Part shown: in pieces, positions 1-13,300 of the stretch | How the letters are laid out: each line of letters starts with the position of its first letter | Numbering within the stretch: the first letter of the stretch is position 1 | NCBI GenBank assembly: GCA_030063045.1 | Contig: JAQSEB010000076.1 | Location: 1-64,000, forward strand | Source of the DNA: Pratylenchus scribneri | Taxonomy: Eukaryota; Nematoda; Chromadorea; Rhabditida; Pratylenchidae | DNA length: 64,000 nt | Direction of reading: 5' to 3' | Translations under genes and position numbers: made by a program | Notes under the pieces: model-generated | Told to the model about the DNA's origin: nothing | The model's database searches: none | Seen by the model: the letters and a program-made list of their open reading frames with translations, nothing else

Positions 1-3000
1 CGGAAAGTTTATTTATTTTGTTCCGGAAAGTTTATTTATTTGTTCCGGAAAGTTTATTTAATTTGTTCCGGAAAGTTTATTTAATTTGTTCCGGAAAGTT
101 TATTTAATTTGTTCCCGAAAGTTTATTTAATTTGTTCCGGAAAGTTTATTTAATTTGTTCCGGAAAGTTTATTTATTTTGTTCCGGAAAGTTTATTTAAT
201 TTGTTCCGGAAAGTTTATTTAATTTGTTCCGGAAAGTTTATTTATTTGTTCCGGAAAGTTTATTTAATTTGTTCCGGAAAGTTTATTTATTTTGTTCCGG
301 AGTTTATTTATTTGTTCCGGAAAGTTTATTTAATTTGTTCCGGAAAGTTTATTTATTTTGTTCCGGAAAGTTTATTTAATTTGTTCCGGAAAGTTTATTT
401 AATTTGTTCCGGAAAGTTTATTTATTTGTTCCGGAAAGTTTATTTATTTGTTCCGGAAAGTTTATTTATTTGTTCCGGAAAGTTTATTTAATTTGTTCCG
501 GAAAGTTTATTTATTTTGTTCCGGAAAGTTTATTTATTTGTTCCGGAAAGTTTATTTAATTTGTTCCGGAAAGTTTATTTAATTTGTTCCGGAAAGTTTA
601 TTTAATTTGTTCCCGAAAGTTTATTTAATTTGTTCCGGAAAGTTTATTTATTTGTTCCGGAAAGTTTATTTAATTTGTTCCGGAAAGTTTATTTATTTGT
701 TCCGGAAAGTTTATTTAATTTGTTCCGGAAAGTTTATTTATTTTGTTCCGGAAAGTTTATTTATTTGTTCCGGAAAGTTTATTTAATTTGTTCCGGAAAG
801 TTTATTTATTTTGTTCCGGAAAGTTTATTTAATTTGTTCCGGAAAGTTTATTTAATTTGTTCCGGAAAGTTTATTTATTTGTTCCGGAAAGTTTATTTAT
901 TTGTTCCGGAAAGTTTATTTAATTTGTTCCGGAAAGTTTATTTAATTTGTTCCGGAAAGTTTATTTAATTTGTTCCGGAAAGTTTATTTATTTTGTTCCG
1001 GAAAGTTTATTTAATTTGTTCCGGAAAGTTTATTTAATTTGTTCCGGAAAGTTTATTTATTTGTTCCGGAAAGTTTATTTAATTTGTTCCGGAAAGTTTA
1101 TTTATTTTGTTCCGGAAAGTTTATTTATTTGTTCCGGAAAGTTTATTTAATTTGTTCCGGAAAGTTTATTTAATTTGTTCCGGAAAGTTTATTTAATTTG
1201 TTCCGGAAAGTTTATTTAATTTGTTCCGGAAAGTTTATTTAATTTGTTCCGGAAAGTTTATTTATTTGTTCCGGAAAGTTTATTTAATTTGTTCCGGAAA
1301 GTTTATTTAATTTGTTCCGGAAAGTTTATTTATTTGTTCCGGAAAGTTTATTTAATTTGTTCCGGAAAGTTTATTTAATTTGTTCCGGAAAGTTTATTTA
1401 ATTTGTTCCCGAAAGTTTATTTAATTTGTTCCGGAAAGTTTATTTAATTTGTTCCGGAAAGTTTATTTATTTTGTTCCGGAAAGTTTATTTAATTTGTTC
1501 CGGAAAGTTTATTTATTTGTTCCGGAAAGTTTATTTAATTTGTTCCGGAAAGTTTATTTATTTGTTCCGGAAAGTTTATTTAATTTGTTCCGGAAAGTTT
1601 ATTTATTTGTTCCGGAAAGTTTATTTATTTGTTCCGGAAAGTTTATTTAATTTGTTCCGGAAAGTTTATTTAATTTGTTCCGGAAAGTTTATTTAATTTG
1701 TTCCGGAAAGTTTATTTATTTTGTTCCGGAAAGTTTATTTAATTTGTTCCGGAAAGTTTATTTATTTGTTCCGGAAAGTTTATTTAATTTGTTCCGGAAA
1801 GTTTATTTAATTTGTTCCGGAAAGTTTATTTATTTTGTTCCGGAAAGTTTATTTAATTTGTTCCGGAAAGTTTATTTATTTGTTCCGGAAAGTTTATTTA
1901 ATTTGTTCCGGAAAGTTTATTTATTTTGTTCCGGAAAGTTTATTTATTTGTTCCGGAAAGTTTATTTAATTTGTTCCGGAAAGTTTATTTAATTTGTTCC
2001 CGAAAGTTTATTTAATTTGTTCCGGAAAGTTTATTTAATTTGTTCCGGAAAGTTTATTTATTTTGTTCCGGAAAGTTTATTTAATTTGTTCCGGAAAGTT
2101 TATTTAATTTGTTCCGGAAAGTTTATTTATTTGTTCCGGAAAGTTTATTTAATTTGTTCCGGAAAGTTTATTTATTTTGTTCCGGAAAGTTTATTTATTT
2201 GTTCCGGAAAGTTTATTTAATTTGTTCCGGAAAGTTTATTTATTTTGTTCCGGAAAGTTTATTTAATTTGTTCCGGAAAGTTTATTTAATTTGTTCCGGA
2301 AAGTTTATTTATTTGTTCCGGAAAGTTTATTTATTTGTTCCGGAAAGTTTATTTAATTTGTTCCGGAAAGTTTATTTAATTTGTTCCGGAAAGTTTATTT
2401 AATTTGTTCCGGAAAGTTTATTTAATTTGTTCCGGAAAGTTTATTTAATTTGTTCCGGAAAGTTTATTTAATTTGTTCCGGAAAGTTTATTTAATTTGTT
2501 CCGGAAAGTTTATTTAATTTGTTCCGGAAAGTTTATTTAATTTGTTCCGGAAAGTTTATTTAATTTGTTCCGGAAAGTTTATTTATTCGTTCCGGAAAGT
2601 TTATTTAATTTGTTCCGGAAAGTTTATTTATTCGTTCCGGAAAGTTTATTTAATTTGTTCCGGAAAGTTTATTTATTTGTTCCGGAAAGTTTATTTAATT
2701 TGTTCCGGAAAGTTTATTTATTTTGTTCCGGAAAGTTTATTTATTTGTTCCGGAAAGTTTATTTAATTTGTTCCGGAAAGTTTATTTAATTTGTTCCGGA
2801 AAGTTTATTTAATTTGTTCCGGAAAGTTTATTTAATTTGTTCCGGAAAGTTTATTTAATTTGTTCCGGAAAGTTTATTTAATTTGTTCCGGAAAGTTTAT
2901 TTAATTTGTTCCGGAAAGTTTATTTATTTGTTCCGGAAAGTTTATTTATTTGTTCCGGAAAGTTTATTTAATTTGTTCCGGAAAGTTTATTTAATTTGTT

Positions 3001-6000
3001 CCGGAAAGTTTATTTAATTTGTTCCGGAAAGTTTATTTAATTTGTTCCGGAAAGTTTATTTAATTTGTTCCGGAAAGTTTATTTAATTTGTTCCGGAAAG
3101 TTTATTTATTTTGTTCCGGAAAGTTTATTTAATTTGTTCCGGAAAGTTTATTTATTTTGTTCCGGAAAGTTTATTTATTTGTTCCGGAAAGTTTATTTAA
3201 TTTGTTCCGGAAAGTTTATTTAATTTGTTCCGAAAGTTTATTTAATTTGTTCCGAAAGTTTATTTAATTTGTTCCGGAAAGTTTATTTAATTTGTTCCGG
3301 AAAGTTTATTTATTTTGTTCCGGAAAGTTTATTTAATTTGTTCCGGAAAGTTTATTTAATTTGTTCCGGAAAGTTTATTTAATTTGTTCCGGAAAGTTTA
3401 TTTATTTGTTCCGGAAAGTTTATTTAATTTGTTCCGGAAAGTTTATTTATTTTGTTCCGGAAAGTTTATTTATTTGTTCCGGAAAGTTTATTTAATTTGT
3501 TCCGGAAAGTTTATTTATTTGTTCCGGAAAGTTTATTTAATTTGTTCCGGAAAGTTTATTTAATTTGTTCCGGAAAGTTTATTTAATTTGTTCCGGAAAG
3601 TTTATTTAATTTGTTCCGGAAAGTTTATTTAATTTGTTCCGGAAAGTTTATTTAATTTGTTCCGGAAAGTTTATTTAATTTGTTCCGGAAAGTTTATTTA
3701 ATTTGTTCCGGAAAGTTTATTTAATTTGTTCCGGAAAGTTTATTTAATTTGTTCCGGAAAGTTTATTTATTTTGTTCCGGAAAGTTTATTTAATTTGTTC
3801 CGGAAAGTTTATTTATTTGTTCCGGAAAGTTTATTTAATTTGTTCCGGAAAGTTTATTTATTTGTTCCGGAAAGTTTATTTAATTTGTTCCGGAAAGTTT
3901 ATTTATTTTGTTCCGGAAAGTTTATTTATTTGTTCCGGAAAGTTTATTTAATTTGTTCCGGAAAGTTTATTTAATTTGTTCCGGAAAGTTTATTTAATTT
4001 GTTCCGGAAAGTTTATTTAATTTGTTCCGGAAAGTTTATTTAATTTGTTCCGGAAAGTTTATTTAATTTGTTCCGGAAAGTTTATTTATTTGTTCCGGAA
4101 AGTTTATTTATTTGTTCCGGAAAGTTTATTTAATTTGTTCCGGAAAGTTTATTTAATTTGTTCCGGAAAGTTTATTTAATTTGTTCCGGAAAGTTTATTT
4201 AATTTGTTCCGGAAAGTTTATTTAATTTGTTCCGGAAAGTTTATTTAATTTGTTCCGGAAAGTTTATTTATTTGTTCCGGAAAGTTTATTTAATTTGTTC
4301 CGGAAAGTTTATTTATTTTGTTCCGGAAAGTTTATTTATTTATTCCGGAAAGTTTATTTAATTTGTTCCGGAAAGTTTATTTAATTTGTTCCGGAAAGTT
4401 TATTTAATTTGTTCCCGAAAGTTTATTTAATTTGTTCCGGAAAGTTTATTTAATTTGTTCCGGGAAGTTTATTTATTTTGTTCCGGAAAGTTTATTTAAT
4501 TTGTTCCGGAAAGTTTATTTAATTTGTTCCGGAAAGTTTATTTATTTGTTCCGGAAAGTTTATTTAATTTGTTCCGGAAAGTTTATTTATTTTGTTCCGG
4601 AAAGTTTATTTATTTGTTCCGGAAAGTTTATTTAATTTGTTCCGGAAAGTTTATTTATTTTGTTCCGGAAAGTTTATTTAATTTGTTCCGGAAAGTTTAT
4701 TTAATTTGTTCCGGAAAGTTTATTTATTTGTTCCGGAAAGTTTATTTATTTGTTCCGGAAAGTTTATTTAATTTGTTCCGGAAAGTTTATTTAATTTGTT
4801 CCGGAAAGTTTATTTAATTTGTTCCGGAAAGTTTATTTAATTTGTTCCGGAAAGTTTATTTAATTTGTTCCGGAAAGTTTATTTAATTTGTTCCGGAAAG
4901 TTTATTTAATTTGTTCCGGAAAGTTTATTTAATTTGTTCCGGAAAGTTTATTTAATTTGTTCCGGAAAGTTTATTTAATTTGTTCCGGAAAGTTTATTTA
5001 ATTTGTTCCGGAAAGTTTATTTAATTTGTTCCGGAAAGTTTATTTAATTTGTTCCGGAAAGTTTATTTATTTTGTTCCGGAAAGTTTATTTAATTTGTTC
5101 CGGAAAGTTTATTTATTTGTTCCGGAAAGTTTATTTAATTTGTTCCGGAAAGTTTATTTATTTGTTCCGGAAAGTTTATTTAATTTGTTCCGGAAAGTTT
5201 ATTTATTTTGTTCCGGAAAGTTTATTTATTTGTTCCGGAAAGTTTATTTAATTTGTTCCGGAAAGTTTATTTATTTGTTCCGGAAAGTTTATTTAATTTG
5301 TTCCGGAAAGTTTATTTAATTTGTTCCGGAAAGTTTATTTAATTTGTTCCCGAAAGTTTATTTAATTTGTTCCGGAAAGTTTATTTAATTTGTTCCGGAA
5401 AGTTTATTTATTTTGTTCCGGAAAGTTTATTTAATTTGTTCCGGAAAGTTTATTTAATTTGTTCCGGAAAGTTTATTTATTTGTTCCGGAAAGTTTATTT
5501 AATTTGTTCCGGAAAGTTTATTTATTTGTTCCGGAAAGTTTATTTATTTGTTCCGGAAAGTTTATTTAATTTGTTCCGGAAAGTTTATTTAATTTGTTCC
5601 GGAAAGTTTATTTAATTTGTTCCGGAAAGTTTATTTAATTTGTTCCGGAAAGTTTATTTATTTTGTTCCGGAAAGTTTATTTAATTTGTTCCGGAAAGTT
5701 TATTTAATTTGTTCCGGAAAGTTTATTTATTTGTTCCGGAAAGTTTATTTAATTTGTTCCGGAAAGTTTATTTATTTTGTTCCGGAAAGTTTATTTATTT
5801 GTTCCGGAAAGTTTATTTAATTTGTTCCGGAAAGTTTATTTATTTTGTTCCGGAAAGTTTATTTAATTTGTTCCGGAAAGTTTATTTAATTTGTTCCGGA
5901 AAGTTTATTTATTTGTTCCGGAAAGTTTATTTATTTGTTCCGGAAAGTTTATTTAATTTGTTCCGGAAAGTTTATTTAATTTGTTCCGGAAAGTTTATTT

Positions 6001-9000
6001 AATTTGTTCCGGAAAGTTTATTTAATTTGTTCCGGAAAGTTTATTTAATTTGTTCCGGAAAGTTTATTTAATTTGTTCCGGAAAGTTTATTTAATTTGTT
6101 CCGGAAAGTTTATTTAATTTGTTCCGGAAAGTTTATTTAATTTGTTCCGGAAAGTTTATTTAATTTGTTCCGGAAAGTTTATTTATTCGTTCCGGAAAGT
6201 TTATTTAATTTGTTCCGGAAAGTTTATTTATTCGTTCCGGAAAGTTTATTTAATTTGTTCCGGAAAGTTTATTTATTTGTTCCGGAAAGTTTATTTAATT
6301 TGTTCCGGAAAGTTTATTTATTTTGTTCCGGAAAGTTTATTTATTTGTTCCGGAAAGTTTATTTAATTTGTTCCGGAAAGTTTATTTAATTTGTTCCGGA
6401 AAGTTTATTTAATTTGTTCCGGAAAGTTTATTTAATTTGTTCCGGAAAGTTTATTTAATTTGTTCCGGAAAGTTTATTTAATTTGTTCCGGAAAGTTTAT
6501 TTAATTTGTTCCGGAAAGTTTATTTATTTGTTCCGGAAAGTTTATTTATTTGTTCCGGAAAGTTTATTTAATTTGTTCCGGAAAGTTTATTTAATTTGTT
6601 CCGGAAAGTTTATTTAATTTGTTCCGGAAAGTTTATTTAATTTGTTCCGGAAAGTTTATTTAATTTGTTCCGGAAAGTTTATTTAATTTGTTCCGGAAAG
6701 TTTATTTATTTTGTTCCGGAAAGTTTATTTAATTTGTTCCGGAAAGTTTATTTATTTTGTTCCGGAAAGTTTATTTATTTGTTCCGGAAAGTTTATTTAA
6801 TTTGTTCCGGAAAGTTTATTTAATTTGTTCCCGAAAGTTTATTTAATTTGTTCCCGAAAGTTTATTTAATTTGTTCCGGAAAGTTTATTTAATTTGTTCC
6901 GGAAAGTTTATTTATTTTGTTCCGGAAAGTTTATTTAATTTGTTCCGGAAAGTTTATTTAATTTGTTCCGGAAAGTTTATTTAATTTGTTCCGGAAAGTT
7001 TATTTATTTGTTCCGGAAAGTTTATTTAATTTGTTCCGGAAAGTTTATTTATTTTGTTCCGGAAAGTTTATTTATTTGTTCCGGAAAGTTTATTTAATTT
7101 GTTCCGGAAAGTTTATTTATTTGTTCCGGAAAGTTTATTTAATTTGTTCCGGAAAGTTTATTTAATTTGTTCCGGAAAGTTTATTTAATTTGTTCCGGAA
7201 AGTTTATTTAATTTGTTCCGGAAAGTTTATTTAATTTGTTCCGGAAAGTTTATTTAATTTGTTCCGGAAAGTTTATTTAATTTGTTCCGGAAAGTTTATT
7301 TAATTTGTTCCGGAAAGTTTATTTAATTTGTTCCGGAAAGTTTATTTAATTTGTTCCGGAAAGTTTATTTATTTTGTTCCGGAAAGTTTATTTAATTTGT
7401 TCCGGAAAGTTTATTTATTTGTTCCGGAAAGTTTATTTAATTTGTTCCGGAAAGTTTATTTATTTGTTCCGGAAAGTTTATTTAATTTGTTCCGGAAAGT
7501 TTATTTATTTTGTTCCGGAAAGTTTATTTATTTGTTCCGGAAAGTTTATTTAATTTGTTCCGGAAAGTTTATTTAATTTGTTCCGGAAAGTTTATTTAAT
7601 TTGTTCCGGAAAGTTTATTTAATTTGTTCCGGAAAGTTTATTTAATTTGTTCCGGAAAGTTTATTTAATTTGTTCCGGAAAGTTTATTTATTTGTTCCGG
7701 AAAGTTTATTTATTTGTTCCGGAAAGTTTATTTAATTTGTTCCGGAAAGTTTATTTAATTTGTTCCGGAAAGTTTATTTAATTTGTTCCGGAAAGTTTAT
7801 TTAATTTGTTCCGGAAAGTTTATTTAATTTGTTCCGGAAAGTTTATTTAATTTGTTCCGGAAAGTTTATTTATTTGTTCCGGAAAGTTTATTTAATTTGT
7901 TCCGGAAAGTTTATTTAATTTGTTCCGGAAAGTTTATTTATTTTGTTCCGGAAAGTTTATTTAATTTGTTCCGGAAAGTTTATTTAATTTGTTCCGGAAA
8001 GTTTATTTAATTTGTTCCCGAAAGTTTATTTAATTTGTTCCGGAAAGTTTATTTAATTTGTTCCGGAAAGTTTATTTATTTTGTTCCGGAAAGTTTATTT
8101 AATTTGTTCCGGAAAGTTTATTTAATTTGTTCCGGAAAGTTTATTTATTTGTTCCGGAAAGTTTATTTAATTTGTTCCGGAAAGTTTATTTATTTTGTTC
8201 CGGAAAGTTTATTTATTTGTTCCGGAAAGTTTATTTAATTTGTTCCGGAAAGTTTATTTATTTTGTTCCGGAAAGTTTATTTAATTTGTTCCGGAAAGTT
8301 TATTTAATTTGTTCCGGAAAGTTTATTTATTTGTTCCGGAAAGTTTATTTATTTGTTCCGGAAAGTTTATTTAATTTGTTCCGGAAAGTTTATTTAATTT
8401 GTTCCGGAAAGTTTATTTAATTTGTTCCGGAAAGTTTATTTAATTTGTTCCGGAAAGTTTATTTAATTTGTTCCGGAAAGTTTATTTAATTTGTTCCGGA
8501 AAGTTTATTTAATTTGTTCCGGAAAGTTTATTTAATTTGTTCCGGAAAGTTTATTTAATTTGTTCCGGAAAGTTTATTTAATTTGTTCCGGAAAGTTTAT
8601 TTAATTTGTTCCGGAAAGTTTATTTAATTTGTTCCGGAAAGTTTATTTAATTTGTTCCGGAAAGTTTATTTATTTTGTTCCGGAAAGTTTATTTAATTTG
8701 TTCCGGAAAGTTTATTTATTTGTTCCGGAAAGTTTATTTAATTTGTTCCGGAAAGTTTATTTATTTGTTCCGGAAAGTTTATTTAATTTGTTCCGGAAAG
8801 TTTATTTATTTTGTTCCGGAAAGTTTATTTATTTGTTCCGGAAAGTTTATTTAATTTGTTCCGGAAAGTTTATTTAATTTGTTCCGGAAAGTTTATTTAA
8901 TTTGTTCCGGAAAGTTTATTTAATTTGTTCCGGAAAGTTTATTTAATTTGTTCCGGAAAGTTTATTTAATTTGTTCCGGAAAGTTTATTTATTTGTTCCG

Positions 9001-10044
9001 GAAAGTTTATTTATTTGTTCCGGAAAGTTTATTTAATTTGTTCCGGAAAGTTTATTTAATTTGTTCCGGAAAGTTTATTTAATTTGTTCCGGAAAGTTTA
9101 TTTAATTTGTTCCGGAAAGTTTATTTAATTTGTTCCGGAAAGTTTATTTAATTTGTTCCGGAAAGTTTATTTAATTTGTTCCGGAAAGTTTATTTAATTT
9201 GTTCCGGAAAGTTTATTTATTTGTTCCGGAAAGTTTATTTATTTGTTCCGGAAAGTTTATTAAATTTGTTCCGGAAAGTTTATTTAATTTGTTCCGGAAA
9301 GTTTATTTATTTTGTTCCGGAAAGTTTATTTAATTTGTTCCGGAAAGTTTATTTAATTTGTTCCGGAAAGTTTATTTATTTTGTTCCGGAAAGTTTATTT
9401 AATTTGTTCCGGAAAGTTTATTTAATTTGTTCCGGAAAGTTTATTTATTTGTTCCGGAAAGTTTATTTAATTTGTTCCGGAAAGTTTATTTATTTTGTTC
9501 CGGAAAGTTTATTTATTTGTTCCGGAAAGTTTATTTAATTTGTTCCGGAAAGTTTATTTAATTTGTTCCGGAAAGTTTATTTAATTTGTTCCCGAAAGTT
9601 TATTTAATTTGTTCCGGAAAGTTTATTTAATTTGTTCCGGAAAGTTTATTTATTTTGTTCCGGAAAGTTTATTTAATTTGTTCCGGAAAGTTTATTTAAT
9701 TTGTTCCGGAAAGTTTATTTATTTGTTCCGGAAAGTTTATTTAATTTGTTCCGGAAAGTTTATTTATTTTGTTCCGGAAAGTTTATTTATTTGTTCCGGA
9801 AAGTTTATTTAATTTGTTCCGGAAAGTTTATTTATTTTGTTCCGGAAAGTTTATTTAATTTGTTCCGGAAAGTTTATTTAATTTGTTCCGGAAAGTTTAT
9901 TTATTTGTTCCGGAAAGTTTATTTATTTGTTCCGGAAAGTTTATTTAATTTGTTCCGGAAAGTTTATTTAATTTGTTCCGGAAAGTTTATTTAATTTGTT
10001 CCCGAAAGTTTATTTAATTTGTTCCGGAAAGTTTATTTAATTTG
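1..10044. repeat. 22-23 bp TTCCGGAA satellite array (unit type S1)
   Basis: Uninterrupted head-to-tail array, roughly 440 units by length. Each unit starts with the core TTCCGGAAAGTTTATTT and ends in one of three tails, AATTTG, ATTTTG or ATTTG, giving 23 or 22 bp. Rare variants are CCCGAAAG for CCGGAAAG, ATTCG tails and one-base deletions. The tails are arranged in long patterns that recur (higher-order structure, see findings). The open frames seen here are artefacts: 23 is not a multiple of 3, so translation only cycles through three short peptides. The left edge of the window is inside the array and its full extent is unknown. The array ends abruptly in unique AT-rich DNA. Confidence 0.98.
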
Positions 10045-10207
10045 TCTTCCAGTTTTTTATTGAAATTATTTTAAAAATTGGTGAAAAAATCAGACAAAAA
10101 AAATATTTATTATTTATTACATATTTGCCAAATGCGATTATTTAACATTTATGGAAAATTTAAGTGAAATAAACAAATAAAAAAAGAGGTCATCCATCAA
10201 TTTCACT

Positions 10208-11843
10208 TCATATTCCCTCATATCCATTCCTGGTATTTGTGGAACTTGCGGACGAAAATGTGCTGCCTCTTCCAAAACTCTGATGTTGGGCCAAATCGAT
10301 GCTTTTGCCCAGAAATTGGCGAAATTCATCGGTGGCAATGGCAAATGACCGATCAACACAAAGATGGAGGGCACAGAGGAGGGGGATGGCGAATGAGGTG
10401 ATCTGATGGAAATTGGAAATACGGGTTTTTAGGTTTAAAAAATAGTAAAAATTTATTTAAAAAATTAATTCTCAAATTTAAATTTTTTATCAATGCTAAC
10501 ATTGCCTATGAGCCTTTCATATTCGTCATACTGTACCACCACTTTTTGCCTAATCACCCCGTCATCGTATCAATCAAATATTGCCCCAATCTATCTTTTT
10601 AAATCCACTCTTCCCACACAATTAATTAATAAAGAATAATTTAAGGTTCTTCTAAATTCTAATCCTTTTCCCGTTCCATAGGACCATTGGGAGCTTCTCT
10701 CACCCCAAACCATATTTTAGCTCTAAATTAGTACTAATGTCCTTTTTTCTCCATTAGAAACTCAAGTGCTTATAATTTTCAAATCGCCAAAAATCGGCAA
10801 AATTTATGGTCTAATTTCTTGAAATTTCTGAACCGAAAATGTTAAAGCTAAGAAAATTCCTTAAAAATATTTTTTTAAAAAGTTTTTTTGACCAAGAGGT
10901 ACAGTAAGTCAAAGTAGTGGGTGGACTTCTAATAGAGAAAATACGGTATCAATTATGCCCTTTAATTAATGGAAATCACCATTTCAAGGGAGGCCCAGAA
11001 TATTGGCCAACCCATTGGCGTGAATTGGTCCAAAAATCGATAATCGGACAACAAATTGACCAAACAAATTCCATTGGTGAACATTGCAACGGAAAGGAAT
11101 GGATAAAAAAGGAACATCTAAAAATGAATGTTAATTTTAATTGGATTTGACCACCTTTGTCCAAATTTGCCCATTTCGATGAATGTGCCAAACAGAATAG
11201 GTGGATTCAATGAGTAAAAGACAAATTAAAGTGAGCAAAAAAATATGTTCGCCAACATTCAAATGGGAATCGCTGAAAGTGCGCGCAAAACGGGCCAACA
11301 AAACATCGACGAGGAGGACCTGGATGAGAGGGAAATGATGGATGATGGATTCGGATAGAATTAATTTATCATTTAGTACTAATTTATTTGAATGAGGGGG
11401 CCTAGAATAATTTTTTGCATTTTTTGATGGTAATTTTATTGAGTAAAAAATAGAACTTTTCGTTACTTATGGAGTTTTTAACACATTTTGGGAATTAAAA
11501 AGGAAAATGGTCCCATGTGTGTTCTGTGTTGAGAGGGTTTTAGGGGGATACCTGAGATGGTTCTGTCCTATCCTGCTGTCCCTGAATGACCCTAACCCCG
11601 ACCCTGATGGCCCAAATATGGACCCTTCACTTTTCAATCTTGATCCAAAAAAATATATCAATCAAAAAATTTAAAAATTTTGGCGCAAATCCAATCGCCA
11701 ACATTTGTAATTTGGCTGATTTGACATCAAAATTTGCCACCAATTTTATCACTCACCATTCGGCATGAGGTGAAAAGGCCATGTGGCCAAGTGAGCGGGG
11801 TCAATGGCCGGTCATAAATATTTGTTTCCAAAAGGGTTTCCAT
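10208..11843 (-). CDS. Small multi-pass membrane protein, function unknown
   Basis: Four exons read in phase 0 throughout: 11843-11757, 11319-11155, 11117-10980, 10402-10208, giving 194 aa. Start is the ATG at 11843; stop TGA is at 10210-10208. Splice sites are clear (GTGAGT after exon 1; CCAG, TTTAG and TCAG acceptors), and intron 2 is only 37 bp. The product has a hydrophilic N-terminus, then hydrophobic stretches in exon 2 (around HIFLLTLICLLLI), exon 3 (around MFLFYPFLSVAMF) and across the exon 3/4 join (WPIFWASLEM then ITSFAIPLLCALHLC), so about three or four membrane segments, followed by a Ser-rich polar tail. I do not recognise the family. The last intron carries two dispersed repeats. 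Four coherent, phase-compatible exons support a real gene. Confidence 0.6.
10403..10979. repeat. Dispersed repeats R1 and R2 inside an intron
   Basis: About 10488-10740 is a copy of a roughly 300 bp repeat (R1) also present near 24464-24790 and 62812-63125 on this strand and inverted near 56100-56272. Shared landmarks are CTACTGTACC-like and TCAATCAAATATTGCC. About 10770-10955 is a copy of a second family (R2) ending in AGAAAATACGGTAT, also near 21245-21445, 36760-37035 and 61893-62140. Both lie in the last intron of the membrane-protein gene. Confidence 0.7.
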
Positions 11844-13300
11844 TTTAGTGGTTGAATAATTTTAGTAATAGAAAATGTCGACAGCAGCCAAGAATGGGGT
11901 AAAAGATGTGGCCGAAACGATGAAATTTCTGATGAATGGAGCGGATGATAAAATAAAATGGATGGACGAATGGAATGGAAGTTTTAGGGAATAGGCAAAT
12001 TGTAGAGGAGACGAATGGAATTTGCTAGAAATGGGAGAATGAGGGTCAATTGAGGGGTGGAGGCTTCGGGTGAGGTCATTTTGAGTGCAAAATTAATGCC
12101 GATGCCAAAATTTTTATGTGAATTTTTTTTGGTAATTTGTCAAGGGCAAAAATTGGTAAAATTGATGGAGATTATTTTCAAAATTATCTGGGAAAATTTT
12201 AAAAAATATTTGGGCAAACATTTCGATGGTTCCTTATTATAAATTTGTATTACCTATTTTTGTCAATAGTGGCCCTGGGGCAACTCATTTTCAGAGACTC
12301 TTCAAAGTCGACAAAAAATTACATTTTCACTTTTTTTTTCTCCTTAAATTTTCAATAGAGAGCTATTATGATAGAGGTGGCTTTTACTAAAATAGAGAGA
12401 GCCATTATTGAGAAAATAATTTTAGTAATTTACATTTTGGATAATTTCTTTTGGTGGAAACATTGAAATTCTGCTAAAATTCCTTAAGGGTATCGATGAA
12501 AAAAGCCCAGAAATTATAAAAATCCTAGAATTTTACTCATTTGATAAATCCAGCAGGGGACAAAACCGAATTTGAATGAAAACATTCCATTTCCAATTCT
12601 TTTGGTTCCCCCGCGCCCGTTCCTAATAATTTACGATTTACCCTCAAATCAATCAAAATCGGCAATCCCCCATTTTTCTTTCATTTCATTCGGGAATCAT
12701 AAAATTATATTAATTGAACAAAAATTGATGAGAATGGGCAATCGGCCAGCAAATTGATGGGGGAATGGGCGAACCCAAAAATGGAAATTGATAGTGAAAT
12801 AATGCAAATGGGCGGCCAATGGCGATGGAGAATATTGTTGAAATTTGAGCCAAACGAACCAAAATTCATGGTCGGATTGACCGAGAAAGAGGAGGGAATT
12901 CTGGGGCAAAATTAAAAAAAAAGCTAGAAAAACTCCAAAATATGAGGAAAAAAAGCTGTAATTTATTGCATTCAGGTTTTTGTGCCCTCTGGAATATTCC
13001 CAATTTATGAAAATAACCCAAAAATTTGCTTTTAATTCTACAATTTTATTTCAATTATTAATTAAAAATAGTTGAATATTTAATGAATGAAAATATATTT
13101 GGGCAACGAGAAAAAGTTCACAAAATCTAACATGAATGGAGACAAATAAAATAACCTAATAAATGGAATTGAATTGATGGGCAATAAAATAAAATTAATA
13201 TCAATTAAAATTAATACAAAGATTAAAGGTTAAAAAGGAAAAGGGGGAAGGAAAATGGGTGGAATATTAAGCGAAAAGAAATAAAATATTGTTCATGGAA
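11844..13300. other. Gene-free interval
   Basis: About 1.46 kb between the start of the membrane-protein gene and the end of the acetyl-CoA synthetase gene. Only short open frames (up to about 70 codons) without recognisable similarity, splice structure or signal peptide are present. No satellite core is seen. It probably holds the promoter of the left gene and the 3' untranslated region of the right gene. Confidence 0.6.

Noticed and set aside
132..9994. Dozens of open frames of 67-120 codons in the left array
   Set aside because: They are translations of a 22/23-bp satellite cycling through three frames (FRKVYL, CSGKFI, VPESLF); no codon structure independent of the repeat.
1..10044. CRISPR-like array
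   Set aside because: Repeats are directly adjacent with no unique spacers, in a eukaryotic, intron-rich context.
1..10044. Telomere or subtelomere
   Set aside because: No nematode TTAGGC telomere repeat is present and the same unit occurs inside a gene intron at 37449-38134; the array at the window edge does not by itself show a chromosome end.
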